A stretch of DNA of 64,000 nucleotides from Bradyrhizobium jicamae (lineage in GTDB: Bacteria; Pseudomonadota; Alphaproteobacteria; Rhizobiales; Xanthobacteraceae): NCBI RefSeq assembly GCF_018130215.1, contig NZ_JAFCKQ010000021.1:53480-117479 (forward strand), given 5' to 3'. Made by a program: the position numbers and the translations under genes. Positions 1 through 7,330 of this stretch are shown here, piece after piece (the stretch's first letter is position 1; every line of letters starts with the position of its first letter). The notes under the pieces were generated by a model, which had not been told where the DNA came from, made no database searches, and saw only the letters and a program-made list of their open reading frames with translations.

Positions 1-1
1 C

Positions 2-247
2 AGTCTGGGCATTGCCATGGCCATGCCTCGTGCCATGGGCCGGGACGAGGCTTTCATCGCAGGTTTTGCCACAGGTCATCGTAACGTCGGACTTATGGCT
101 GCCGCCCAGTACGGGTCATCTCTGCCGGAGTTGACATGGCTCTACTTCGCTCTCGCTCAGTTACCAATCTATCTGACGCCTCAAATCATCCGCGCCATCG
201 CTTCCGCGAGAGGTTCTGTTCTCGAGAGGCTTCCAGCGGACGAATAG
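2..247 (+). CDS. C-terminal part of a membrane transporter, probably bile acid:sodium symporter (BASS)-like
   Basis: The reading frame is open from the left edge, so the gene begins outside the window and only about 81 residues are seen. The fragment has a conserved-looking FATGHRNVGLMAAA stretch, resembling the glycine/asparagine-rich segment of BASS-family carriers, followed by a hydrophobic segment (LTWLYFALAQLPIYLTPQII) and a short charged tail, as expected for the last transmembrane helix and cytoplasmic end. It would act in the inner membrane. The family call rests on the short motif and hydrophobicity only; another multi-pass transporter family is possible. The next gene starts 13 bases downstream, so they may be cotranscribed. 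Confidence 0.45.
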   Translation, partial: SLGIAMAMPRAMGRDEAFIAGFATGHRNVGLMAAAQYGSSLPELTWLYFALAQLPIYLTPQIIRAIASARGSVLERLPADE

Positions 248-260
248 GAGAATAGCGATC

Positions 261-713
261 GTGGTCACGCCCGAGTCCAGCCTCTCGATCAGTCAAGACG
301 CACAATTGGTCGGCACATGGACCCTCATTTCCGTTCTAACCGAGCGGGATGGCAAACAGTTCGACGCCTACGGCCCAGGTGCAAAGGGCTCGCTGGTGTT
401 CGATGCGAACGGACGATATTCAATCATTTTCATTGCGGCTGGCCTACCCAAATTCGTGTCGGGCAACCGTTCCGCGGGCACCGCAGATGAAAATGCAGCA
501 GTTGTAGCAGGAAGCCTGGCTCATTTCGGCACTTATGTCGTCGATGAGCCGGGCAAGAGCTTCACGTTTCAGATTGAGCGCGCGACATTTCCGAATTGGC
601 AGGGAAAGAACAACAAGCGCTCGTTTGTCATCGTCGGGGACGAGCTACGCTTCACAGACCCGCATGCGTCTGGCGGTGGAGTTGCCGCGAATATCTTTCG
701 GCGCGCGAAGTAG
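261..713 (+). CDS. Lipocalin-like domain protein
   Basis: A 150-residue protein with the N-terminal LVGTWTLISVLTERDG and the later GSLVFDANGRYSIIF typical of the bacterial lipocalin-like domain family (PF13924 type), a small beta-barrel fold thought to bind hydrophobic ligands. No signal peptide is visible. The start is GTG at 261, preceded by an AGGAGA ribosome binding site about 10 bases upstream. It follows the partial transporter closely and may share its transcript. The ligand is unknown. The family assignment is fairly secure; the role is not known. Confidence 0.7.
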   Translation: MVTPESSLSISQDAQLVGTWTLISVLTERDGKQFDAYGPGAKGSLVFDANGRYSIIFIAAGLPKFVSGNRSAGTADENAAVVAGSLAHFGTYVVDEPGKSFTFQIERATFPNWQGKNNKRSFVIVGDELRFTDPHASGGGVAANIFRRAK

Positions 714-740
714 GTCACGCCGTTTGCGGCGTCGTCACAC

Positions 741-1067
741 ATGACCGATAGCGGAAGCTCCAGCCTACCAATTCGGCCGCAGAGAGTCTTGCATTTGCGT
801 GGTCAAAGTGTCGAGTTTAGCGACCGCAATGCATGGCTTGAGATGGTAGAACCGAAGGGTTCGAATGTGGAGCTGGGAATGCCGGTCAAACCGCCGCCAA
901 TGATGGAAAGAGACCTTCCAAGAGCTCGCGAAATCGCGCGTTCATGGAACCTTCTGGACCAACTCTCTCCGAGCGACGCCGAGTCGGTCATAAGAGCGAT
1001 TGCGCAGGGCATTGCGGAAGGACGCAGTTATGGTCTGGAAATTGGCCAGGCGTCCCTCAAGACGTGA
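741..1067 (+). CDS. Hypothetical protein
   Basis: A 108-residue, soluble-looking reading frame between the lipocalin-like gene (ends 713) and the methyltransferase gene (starts 1127). I do not recognise a family. The C-terminal half (LSPSDAESVIRAIAQGIAEGR) looks like a helical, real protein segment, while the N-terminal half is proline-rich. Spacing of 27 bases upstream and 59 bases downstream on the same strand is compatible with one operon. It could be a chance frame. Confidence 0.4.
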   Translation: MTDSGSSSLPIRPQRVLHLRGQSVEFSDRNAWLEMVEPKGSNVELGMPVKPPPMMERDLPRAREIARSWNLLDQLSPSDAESVIRAIAQGIAEGRSYGLEIGQASLKT

Positions 1068-1126
1068 GGCGCGCACGATCGATTTGGCAGTTTGCGTCAC
1101 GGCTACCCAGGCACGAGGCAGCTTTC

Positions 1127-1960
1127 ATGAGCGATGCAACTTCTCAGACCGTCTATTTCTATGATCGTCATCCCATCTCACATGAACTCATCCTTGCGAA
1201 ACTGCGCACAAGCCGTGGCCATCTCGACGGATTGCGTCCGGAAGAGCTGTTTCCCCACGATCAGGATCATTACGGCGGGCTCGCCGCTACAGATGAACTG
1301 GCGCGAGGAGCACAGATTTGCGATGGATCGCGCGTAGCCGATTTCTGTGCGGGACTCGGCGGCACGGTGCGTTATCTGGCTCACAAATATGGAGCGGACG
1401 TCACGGGTATCGAATTGACACCAGCGCGCGCCGCGGGTGCGCAAGAACTCACCAGGCGCGTCAACCTTCACAACACTGCGCGCATCGTCGAAGGCAACGT
1501 GATGGAGGTTCCTCTTCCTGACGCAAGCATCGACGCTGTCCTCAGCCAGGAAGCATTTTGTCACGTTCCTGACGTGACGAGCGCAGTTGCCGAAGCTTTT
1601 CGTATTCTGAAGACAGGCGGCCGACTGGCGTTCACGGATTGGATAGCCAATCAGCCACTTGACGCTGCTGATGCGCAACTGATGTGGGAAGGAATGGCTA
1701 TTCAACCTCTTCGGTCGATTGCGCAATATCGCAGTCTGGTCGAAAGCGTTGGCTTTAGGGTGCTTTCGACAAAGGATTTGACGGAAGAGTGGAGGCCCAT
1801 TCTGAAGGAACGACTGGCAATGTATCAATTGCTGCGTGAAGAAGCCCGACAGGCTGGTACCCCGATGGGGCACGATGCATTCCACGAATCTTACATCCGT
1901 TTCGTTGACCTCATTCAGGAGTGCAAGCTGGGCGGCGTAAGGATAATGGCTTCGAAGTAG
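1127..1960 (+). CDS. Class I SAM-dependent methyltransferase
   Basis: A 277-residue methyltransferase of the Methyltransf_11/25 type. The SAM-binding motif I is VADFCAGLGGTVRYLAH (residues about 70-86), followed by the acidic ribose-binding position in VTGIELTPARA, and motif-IV-like DAVLSQEAFCHVPD. The arrangement (motif I, then SQEAFCHVPD, then TGGRLAFTDW) resembles sarcosine/dimethylglycine and sterol-type small-molecule methyltransferases. The substrate cannot be read from the sequence. The frame stays open upstream to 944, but ATG at 1127 has a CGAGG ribosome binding site 8 bases away and starts exactly where the conserved part begins, so I use it. Confidence 0.8.
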   Translation: MSDATSQTVYFYDRHPISHELILAKLRTSRGHLDGLRPEELFPHDQDHYGGLAATDELARGAQICDGSRVADFCAGLGGTVRYLAHKYGADVTGIELTPARAAGAQELTRRVNLHNTARIVEGNVMEVPLPDASIDAVLSQEAFCHVPDVTSAVAEAFRILKTGGRLAFTDWIANQPLDAADAQLMWEGMAIQPLRSIAQYRSLVESVGFRVLSTKDLTEEWRPILKERLAMYQLLREEARQAGTPMGHDAFHESYIRFVDLIQECKLGGVRIMASK

Positions 1961-2107
1961 CGAGCATCGTCAAGGACAGCACGTATCCCAATATTGCCTG
2001 TTGGCCCGGGGCAGAAACGTATCGAGATGTGAGGCAGCTCACTCGCTGCGGCTATTGATTGCGGTACCGTTTGGCGGCGCGGTGCAACATCCGATATGGA
2101 GACGATG

Positions 2108-2296
2108 ATGTTTGATGCCGATCACTGGCGAGCACGGGCCGAAGTCGCGCGGACGAAAGCAGAGTGGATCGGTCACGCTGGATACCGCGAAGGTTTCTTG
2201 AAGTTGGCAAAAGAGTACGATCGACTAGCCGATAGTGCGGAACGCCGAACGCGATCCGAGACGATACCTCATCCATACTTTCCAGACTTGTCCTGA
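2108..2296 (+). CDS. Small conserved hypothetical protein
   Basis: A 62-residue protein beginning MFDADHWRARAEVARTKAEW and continuing with an alpha-helical, charged sequence ending in RLADSAERR. I recognise this style (tryptophan- and arginine-rich helices around a repeated 'RAE..R.KA' pattern) as a small protein common in Bradyrhizobium genomes; its function is unknown. ATG codons at 2105 and 2108 are both possible; GGAG at 2097-2100 sits 7 bases before 2108. No operon partner is obvious. Confidence 0.55.
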   Translation: MFDADHWRARAEVARTKAEWIGHAGYREGFLKLAKEYDRLADSAERRTRSETIPHPYFPDLS

Positions 2297-2584
2297 GATA
2301 TGCGATCTGCGGCGCAAGCCGTTTACGGTCTTTATCTCGGCGCCGGTCAGCGATTTCGGCACTGTCGAACCAATCATCCGGTTGTTCATTCAGCAAGTTC
2401 ATGACGTCCTGCTGAGGCAGCCGCCCGGAAAGGACGAGACGATGGGAAGAAGTCCCGCTTCTAACCGGAGATCAATTGCAAGACGACAAACAGCGATTCG
2501 AAAAGCAATTGAGTACACCATTGCTACGACGAGCCTCGGAATGGCCGCTGTTTGAGAAGCCGCCCGTGTCGTTGCGTTCGATGC

Positions 2585-2809
2585 TCACATCGGAGGGCTG
2601 CATCCGACCTCTTTGGATGAGAGGTACCAGCGATGCGGGGACGTGCCGCCCTTCAACTGAAAGGTATGGTCGAGCTGCTGGAGTCCACGCAGGCAATGCA
2701 TGATCCAGTAGTCTTTTTCGACGAGTGCTGGATCAATGCTCTTCTCCTCCGCCACGATCCGGATTAGGTCCGCGAACTCAGGATGGTTGTGAAGGTACTC
2801 ACGCGGCAT
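2585..2809 (-). pseudogene. Truncated AbiEii-type nucleotidyltransferase toxin (N-terminal fragment)
   Basis: The reading frame begins at ATG 2809, inside the last codons of the upstream antitoxin gene (11-base overlap), which is the usual arrangement of AbiE-type type IV toxin-antitoxin pairs. The first part (VEKDYWIMHCLRGL, then FQLKGGTS) matches the start of AbiEii/JHP933-type nucleotidyltransferases, whose GG(T/S)S motif begins the catalytic site. Immediately after GGTS the sequence becomes unrelated and stops after about 17 residues. Only about 55 of the roughly 280 residues of the usual family length remain, so the catalytic aspartates are missing and the toxin must be inactive. Confidence 0.75.
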
Positions 2810-3404
2810 GATGCAGCCCGGCCGGCTCGAGCGTGCGCCGGAACAGCTGCTTGGTCCGTTCACTGCCATAGTCACGCACGGCACGACGCAAGCGCGGGCT
2901 ATTCGATACCGCCACGCGCTCGGTCACGCGCTTCAGGACCTCATCCTTCGCTTCAGCGAGTTGATCAAGGTTGTTGACGAGATCGACCAGAAGAAATTCT
3001 TTGGTGAGATTCTTCGGAAAGCGCGGCTTCACCCTGAAGGCAAACTTGCGGCTGCCCAGTTGAAAGTCACCATGACGCTTGTGGTTGTAGACGACTGTCT
3101 TGTCATAGAGTTGCGTCGTTCCCAATCCGAGACTGTTGTGCGCGTTGGGCGACGCTAGCAGAAATCGGTCGTCCTTCAGGAATGCGCCGACAACGTCCTT
3201 GTCGGAGGCGGGTGCGGGACCGAAAGCGGTCTCCTTCGGGAAGACGTAGAGACCGCCTGACAGTTTTCTCAGAACGCCCTGCTCAACCAGTTGCCTAAGA
3301 TGCCGGTCGACAGACTTCGACCACCGAGCGAGATCGGCGCGTCGGTAGGCGTGGCCCGGTTTCAGATGGCGTTTGAGTTCGTCGAGCTTCGTCACGCTCG
3401 ACAA
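2799..3404 (-). CDS. AbiEi-type antitoxin (DUF6088 family)
   Basis: A 201-residue protein with an N-terminal winged-helix region (residues about 1-60, YRRADLARWSKSVDRHLRQL then GVLRKLSGGLYVFPK) and a C-terminal domain (NHKRHGDFQLGSRKFAFRVK). This layout matches DUF6088/AbiEi antitoxins, which bind their own promoter and neutralise the nucleotidyltransferase toxin encoded just downstream. The gene is intact, but the downstream toxin is cut to an N-terminal stub, so the antitoxin is now orphaned. The AT-rich stretch upstream (3420-3490) probably holds its promoter. It lies next to an integrase remnant, consistent with arrival on a mobile element. Confidence 0.75.
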   Translation of the reverse strand: MSSVTKLDELKRHLKPGHAYRRADLARWSKSVDRHLRQLVEQGVLRKLSGGLYVFPKETAFGPAPASDKDVVGAFLKDDRFLLASPNAHNSLGLGTTQLYDKTVVYNHKRHGDFQLGSRKFAFRVKPRFPKNLTKEFLLVDLVNNLDQLAEAKDEVLKRVTERVAVSNSPRLRRAVRDYGSERTKQLFRRTLEPAGLHHAA

Positions 3405-3493
3405 TATAGGCCAAAAACGACCCTTTTTGCAAGCTTTATCATTGAAAAATCATGCAAATATAAATGTAAGTAACTGAATTATAGATATTTTTA

Positions 3494-4210
3494 TCAATGG
3501 AGTGTCGTAAATAAACCCACATAGGGCCCGCAAGCCAATTTCTTCCAGTGAATTTCTCGGGGCGGCTGTAAACGAAAAAAAGGAAAGAGGGGGCCCGTCA
3601 GAGCGTCCTCTCCAGAACCCGCAAGCCTTTCGGTTTGACGGGCGAACTTCGCCGTCATGTCGGTCTCACGCCGCAACCGTTCCCAAGCGATCAGGGAGGC
3701 GGTGGCGGGTGAGCGAAGGTCCATCTCGGCGGCCTTGCGTCTGAACGCGATCAATTCCTCGAAGGTTGCCGTCGGCGTTTCGCGATCAGACGAGCGCAGC
3801 CCTATTTTGGCAAATGGATTGACAGGGGCAGCCGGCCGTGGGTTCCGGCGCGCGCAGACGTTCCAGGCGCGACGGCATGACATCATGGCGTGGTTGACTG
3901 TGGTACGCCGCTCTCGCTCGACGAGATTACCGTTGCGGTCTTTTACCTTCATACCAACAGCTTCTCGTAGAGGTCATCGGTCAAATCCGTGTCGATTGAG
4001 GTTAGGGGCTTTTCGCCGATCCGCCTCGTCGCCCGTCTGACTCCCAGCTTGTCGGCAGCGTAGCCGCCATGTGCAAAGCCGCGGGGCGACGATGGATTGC
4101 ACCACCGCACACACCGAAGACGGTGCATTCGGAGAACCTCTTGGCGAGCGCTCGATAGAAATCTGGCGTCTCCCGCTTGCCTCTTGATGTCTTTGTCGGT
4201 CGATGGGCCT
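3494..4210 (-). pseudogene. Degenerate tyrosine recombinase (integrase) core-binding region
   Basis: On the minus strand two frames together read as the central part of a Bradyrhizobium-type phage integrase. In one frame, from about 4075 to 3957, it reads ATRRIGEKPLTSIDTDLTDD followed by LYEKLLV; in another frame, from 3952, it continues RERRTTVNHAMMSCRRAWNV, then SSDRETPTATFEELIAFRRK and ASLIAWERLRRETD. The frame changes at the join, and the sequence departs from the family after RETD, so the catalytic C-terminal domain (Arg...His-x-x-Arg...Tyr) is absent. It is a broken integrase, not a working gene, and marks an old insertion event beside the AbiE remnant. Confidence 0.6.
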
Positions 4211-4315
4211 CAATCGAGCTGCGCCAGTTCTGCCGGCAATTTGTACCGCCTAATCAATGCTCTACGTGAAAGTTAAGGTTGCGACGCCTGATGCAACTTG
4301 ACGCGCCCAAGTATA

Positions 4316-4337
4316 TTAGTCTATTTATGCAAGTAAC
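4316..4337. promoter_or_regulatory. Putative regulator-binding motif, copy 1 (upstream of the Mo-hydroxylase operon)
   Basis: TTAGTCTATTTATGCAAGT followed by AAC closely matches two tandem copies at 13165-13186 and 13188-13210, upstream of the binding-protein gene of the same cluster. The shared core is T(T/C)AGTCTA(G/T)TTA(T/C)GC. Its position 67 bases before the TTG start at 4404, and the presence of an HxlR-type regulator gene between the two targets, suggest an operator or activator site. Function is inferred from position and repetition only. Confidence 0.6.
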
Positions 4338-4403
4338 AAATGGATGCCGGTTACGCGTGGGAAAATCCGCAGAACTCGCCGGCTGTGCGCCAGAGAGGAT
4401 ACA

Positions 4404-5177
4404 TTGGAGGAAATTCGTATCGAGCGACGTGGAAGTACCGTCCACGTCATTCTGAACCGGCCCTTGGTAAAGAATGCCGTCACGCTCGCGATGTGGCGCG
4501 AATTGGCCGCGATTTTTGCGGACTTCGCCGAAGACCGTGAGGTCCGCGGCGTCGTCCTCCGGGGAGTGGGCAAGGACTTTTCCGTTGGGGCTGATATTTC
4601 CGAGTTCGAGACAATCAGAGAAGATCGTCATCAGGCTGCTGCTTACGAGGTCGCCGTCGACGGCTGCTCGGGCGCGATCGCTGCGCTCGGAAAACCCGTG
4701 GTGGCCGCAATCTCCGGCTACTGCCTCGGGGGCGGTTGTCATCTCGCGCTCGCGTGCGATTTCCGCTTTGGCGATCGCACCGCTACGATCGGCATACCCT
4801 CGGCGAAATTGTCGATCGTGTATGGTGTGCACAGCGTGCAGCGTCTGCTCGCCTTAACGGGCGTGTCCAATGCAAAGCGGGTGCTCTATTCGGCGGACCG
4901 CTACATGGCCGAGCAGGCGATGTCGATGGGCCTACTCGACGAGTTGCACGACGACGTGAATGCTGCGGCTGAAACATTCCTGGACCGGCTTGCGATCAAC
5001 GCACCGCTTTCGATCGCGGGCGCCAAGTACATGCTGCACGGCCTTTCGATGGGGGCCGGCGCGCTCGATCTGACGGCAGCGCAGGGGCTCATCGATGCAG
5101 CCTCCGACAGCGAGGATTTCAAAGAGGGCCGGCGGGCTTTCGCGGAGAAGCGATCGCCCCGGTTTCGCGGTGAGTAG
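4404..5177 (+). CDS. Enoyl-CoA hydratase/isomerase-family protein with non-canonical active site
   Basis: A crotonase-fold protein of about 257 residues, first gene of the catabolic operon. The oxyanion-hole segments are recognisable (KDFSVGADISEF and ISGYCLGGGCHLALACDF). The two glutamates that act as acid/base in classical enoyl-CoA hydratases are replaced, by His113 (GGGCHLA) and Ser133 (GIPSAKL). It therefore probably catalyses another crotonase-superfamily reaction on a CoA thioester, such as thioester or lactone hydrolysis or isomerisation. I choose the TTG at 4404 because an AGAGAGGA ribosome binding site lies just before it and family similarity begins there; an ATG at 4344 in frame would add 20 unlikely residues. 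In furoate catabolism a crotonase-like protein (HmfE) is likewise linked to Mo-hydroxylase genes. Confidence 0.8.
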   Translation: MEEIRIERRGSTVHVILNRPLVKNAVTLAMWRELAAIFADFAEDREVRGVVLRGVGKDFSVGADISEFETIREDRHQAAAYEVAVDGCSGAIAALGKPVVAAISGYCLGGGCHLALACDFRFGDRTATIGIPSAKLSIVYGVHSVQRLLALTGVSNAKRVLYSADRYMAEQAMSMGLLDELHDDVNAAAETFLDRLAINAPLSIAGAKYMLHGLSMGAGALDLTAAQGLIDAASDSEDFKEGRRAFAEKRSPRFRGE

Positions 5178-5224
5178 GGCCGGATAGTTAGAGAAGAACC
5201 TTTGAAGGGAGTTGGAGGGCGTCG

Positions 5225-6085
5225 ATGAAGCCTGCCAAATTCGATTATGTATCACCATCGACGGTGGAGGCTGCCGTAGAGGCACTTGTCGCTTCGAATG
5301 GTGAGGGAAAGGTGCTGGCGGGCGGTCAGAGCCTGCTGCCGCTCCTCAACTTCCGGATGGCTCGTCCGACCATACTGGTCGACCTCAACGGCATCGAGGG
5401 ATTATCGTACATCGAAGATCGCGGTGACCGCATCGCCATCGGCGCACTGACGCGCCACCGAGAGCTCGAACATTCGCCGCTGATCGCCTCGAAGCTGCCG
5501 GTGATGTCGGCAGCGATGCGGCATGTCGCGCACCTTGCGATCCGCAACCGCGGCACCATCGGTGGCAGTCTGTCCCATGCGGATCCCGCCGCCGAACTGC
5601 CGATGCTCGCGACATTCTATGATGCCAAAATCCTGGTCCAGGGGCCTTCGGGCCGCCGCACGATCGGTCCGGAGGAATTCTTCGTCGATGCTCTGACGAA
5701 CTGCCTTGAGCCGGAAGAGATTGTGGTGGAAGTCGAGTTTCCGGTCCTGAAGCAGAGCGGCTGGGCGTTCGAGGAGGTCGCGCACCGCTTCGGCGACTTC
5801 GCGCTCGCCAGCATCGCCGTCTCCGTCCTGCATGGGCCATCTGGATTAGAGGCCGCGCACGTCGCGGTGATGGGCGTAGCGGACACGCCGCGACGACTGA
5901 AAGAGGCGGAGCAGGCACTCGTCGCGATGGAACTCGACGACCGGACTCCCGATCGATTCTCCGAGGTCGTCGTGTCCCAGGTCTCGCCGAATGGCGATCT
6001 CCATGCGTCGGCCGACTATCGCAGGCATCTCCTGGGACAGCTGGCGAAGCGCGCGTTGCAGACGGCATTGGCGACGAAGGGCTGA
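5225..6085 (+). CDS. Xanthine dehydrogenase family FAD-binding subunit (CoxM-like)
   Basis: A 286-residue medium subunit of a molybdenum hydroxylase. The FAD-binding motifs are AGGQSLLPLLNFRMARP (about residues 36-52) and IRNRGTIGGSLSHADPAAEL (about 106-125), followed by a CoxM-type C-terminal domain. It would pass electrons from the 2Fe-2S clusters to its FAD and on to an acceptor. It lacks the long insertion carrying an extra 4Fe-4S cluster in 4-hydroxybenzoyl-CoA reductase beta subunits, which points to an oxidising hydroxylase rather than a ring-reducing enzyme. ATG at 5225 has a GGAGG site 7 bases upstream. The 2Fe-2S subunit gene follows after 4 bases. Confidence 0.9.
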   Translation: MKPAKFDYVSPSTVEAAVEALVASNGEGKVLAGGQSLLPLLNFRMARPTILVDLNGIEGLSYIEDRGDRIAIGALTRHRELEHSPLIASKLPVMSAAMRHVAHLAIRNRGTIGGSLSHADPAAELPMLATFYDAKILVQGPSGRRTIGPEEFFVDALTNCLEPEEIVVEVEFPVLKQSGWAFEEVAHRFGDFALASIAVSVLHGPSGLEAAHVAVMGVADTPRRLKEAEQALVAMELDDRTPDRFSEVVVSQVSPNGDLHASADYRRHLLGQLAKRALQTALATKG

Positions 6086-6089
6086 TCAG

Positions 6090-6572
6090 ATGACGACCAA
6101 CGTATCAGTGACTGTGAACGGCGAGAGGTACGATGTACCGGACGTCGAGCCGCGCATGCTGCTTTCCGACTTCCTGCGGGATCGGTTGGGTTTGACGGGT
6201 ACGCACGTCGGATGCGAGCACGGGGTGTGCGGGGCCTGCACGATCCTGGTGAATGGTGACAGCGTGCGGTCCTGCCTGATGTTGGCCGTCCAGAGTAACG
6301 GCAAGGAGATCGTCACGGTCGAAGGACTTGGCTCACCGGAGCATCTCAATGAGCTGCAGGCTCAGTTCCGCGAGCATCACGGGCTGCAGTGCGGTTTCTG
6401 CACGCCGGGCATGTTGATGACCGGCGAAGATCTGCTGCGGAAGTATCCGCTCGCAACCGACGAAGATATCCGGGAAGGGCTCTCCGGCAATCTATGCCGC
6501 TGCACCGGTTATCAGAACATCGTGGCGGCGATCAGAAGTGCCGCCGCAAAGCGCTCGGAGAAGGCGTCATGA
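6090..6572 (+). CDS. (2Fe-2S)-binding subunit of a molybdenum hydroxylase (CoxS-like)
   Basis: A 160-residue small subunit carrying two [2Fe-2S] clusters. The plant-ferredoxin-type cluster has the cysteines of GCEHGVCGACTILVNG plus SCLMLA; the second cluster is bound by CGFCTPGMLMT and GNLCRCTGYQNIV. Length and motif order are normal for CoxS/CutS/QorS-type subunits. It shuttles electrons from the Mo cofactor of the large subunit (7323-9725) to the FAD subunit (5225-6085). The ATG at 6090 follows the FAD-subunit stop closely. The stop codon overlaps the start of the next gene (ATGA), so translation is coupled. Confidence 0.93.
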   Translation: MTTNVSVTVNGERYDVPDVEPRMLLSDFLRDRLGLTGTHVGCEHGVCGACTILVNGDSVRSCLMLAVQSNGKEIVTVEGLGSPEHLNELQAQFREHHGLQCGFCTPGMLMTGEDLLRKYPLATDEDIREGLSGNLCRCTGYQNIVAAIRSAAAKRSEKAS

Positions 6573-7330
6573 AGTTGAATTTCCTGCCCGCGGGCCGCCT
6601 CCGCATGAAGAAGAGCATCTACGTGCCGGGTGCGGACCGCAGCGAAACTATCGATCTTCCCGTCAGCTGCACGCTGATTCGGCACAAGCAGGGCAACGTG
6701 CTGTTCGATACCGGTTGTCATCCCTCTGTGGTCGATGACGCCGAGGGCCGCTGGGGACCACTCGCCAAGGTCATGAGACCGATGATGAACGCAAGCGAGA
6801 CCTTGCTGCCGAGCCTCGCTTGTACCGGGCTCAAGCCCGGCGATATTGATATCGTCGTGAATTCCCATTTCCACCCCGACCACTGCGGCTGCAATCAGTT
6901 CTTCAAGAAGGCAACAATATTCGCTCACGCGAAGGAGATCGAAGCTGCCAGGGCTCCGGGTGCCGAGGCGGTGGGCTACCTGAAAGCCGACTGGGACTAC
7001 GGACAGGCGATCGAGCCCGTGAGCGGGGAGAAGGATTTGTTCGGGGACTCCAGCCTCGTACTGGTGCCGCTACCAGGCCACACGCCGGGGATGCTCGGAG
7101 CGCTCGTTGGGCTCGACCGTGAAGGCCAGTTCCTGCTCGCCTCCGACGCAGTCAGCCTGCGGCAGAATCTCGATGCCGACGCCGCTCCGCGGAACACTTG
7201 GAACGTCGAGCAACAGTTGCGGACCTTCGAGGAGATCAGGCGAATCGAGAAGAGCGGGGCCACCGTCATCTGTGGCCATGACGACCAGCAGTGGCAGGGC
7301 TTGCGCAAAGGATCAGAAGGCTATGAATAG
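6569..7330 (+). CDS. MBL-fold metallo-hydrolase, N-acyl-homoserine-lactonase type
   Basis: A 253-residue metallo-beta-lactamase-fold protein. The dinuclear zinc motif is intact (NSHFHPDHCG), with later metal ligands in LPGHTPG, LLASDAV and CGHDDQQW. The N-terminal pattern (DLPVSCTLIRHKQGNVLFDT) resembles the AttM/AiiA lactonase branch. It is embedded between the 2Fe-2S and Mo subunit genes, overlapping both (ATGA at 6569; the next gene starts at 7323, before this stop). In this setting I infer a catabolic role, for example opening a lactone formed after hydroxylation, rather than quorum quenching. Substrate is not determinable from sequence. Confidence 0.85.
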   Translation: MKLNFLPAGRLRMKKSIYVPGADRSETIDLPVSCTLIRHKQGNVLFDTGCHPSVVDDAEGRWGPLAKVMRPMMNASETLLPSLACTGLKPGDIDIVVNSHFHPDHCGCNQFFKKATIFAHAKEIEAARAPGAEAVGYLKADWDYGQAIEPVSGEKDLFGDSSLVLVPLPGHTPGMLGALVGLDREGQFLLASDAVSLRQNLDADAAPRNTWNVEQQLRTFEEIRRIEKSGATVICGHDDQQWQGLRKGSEGYE

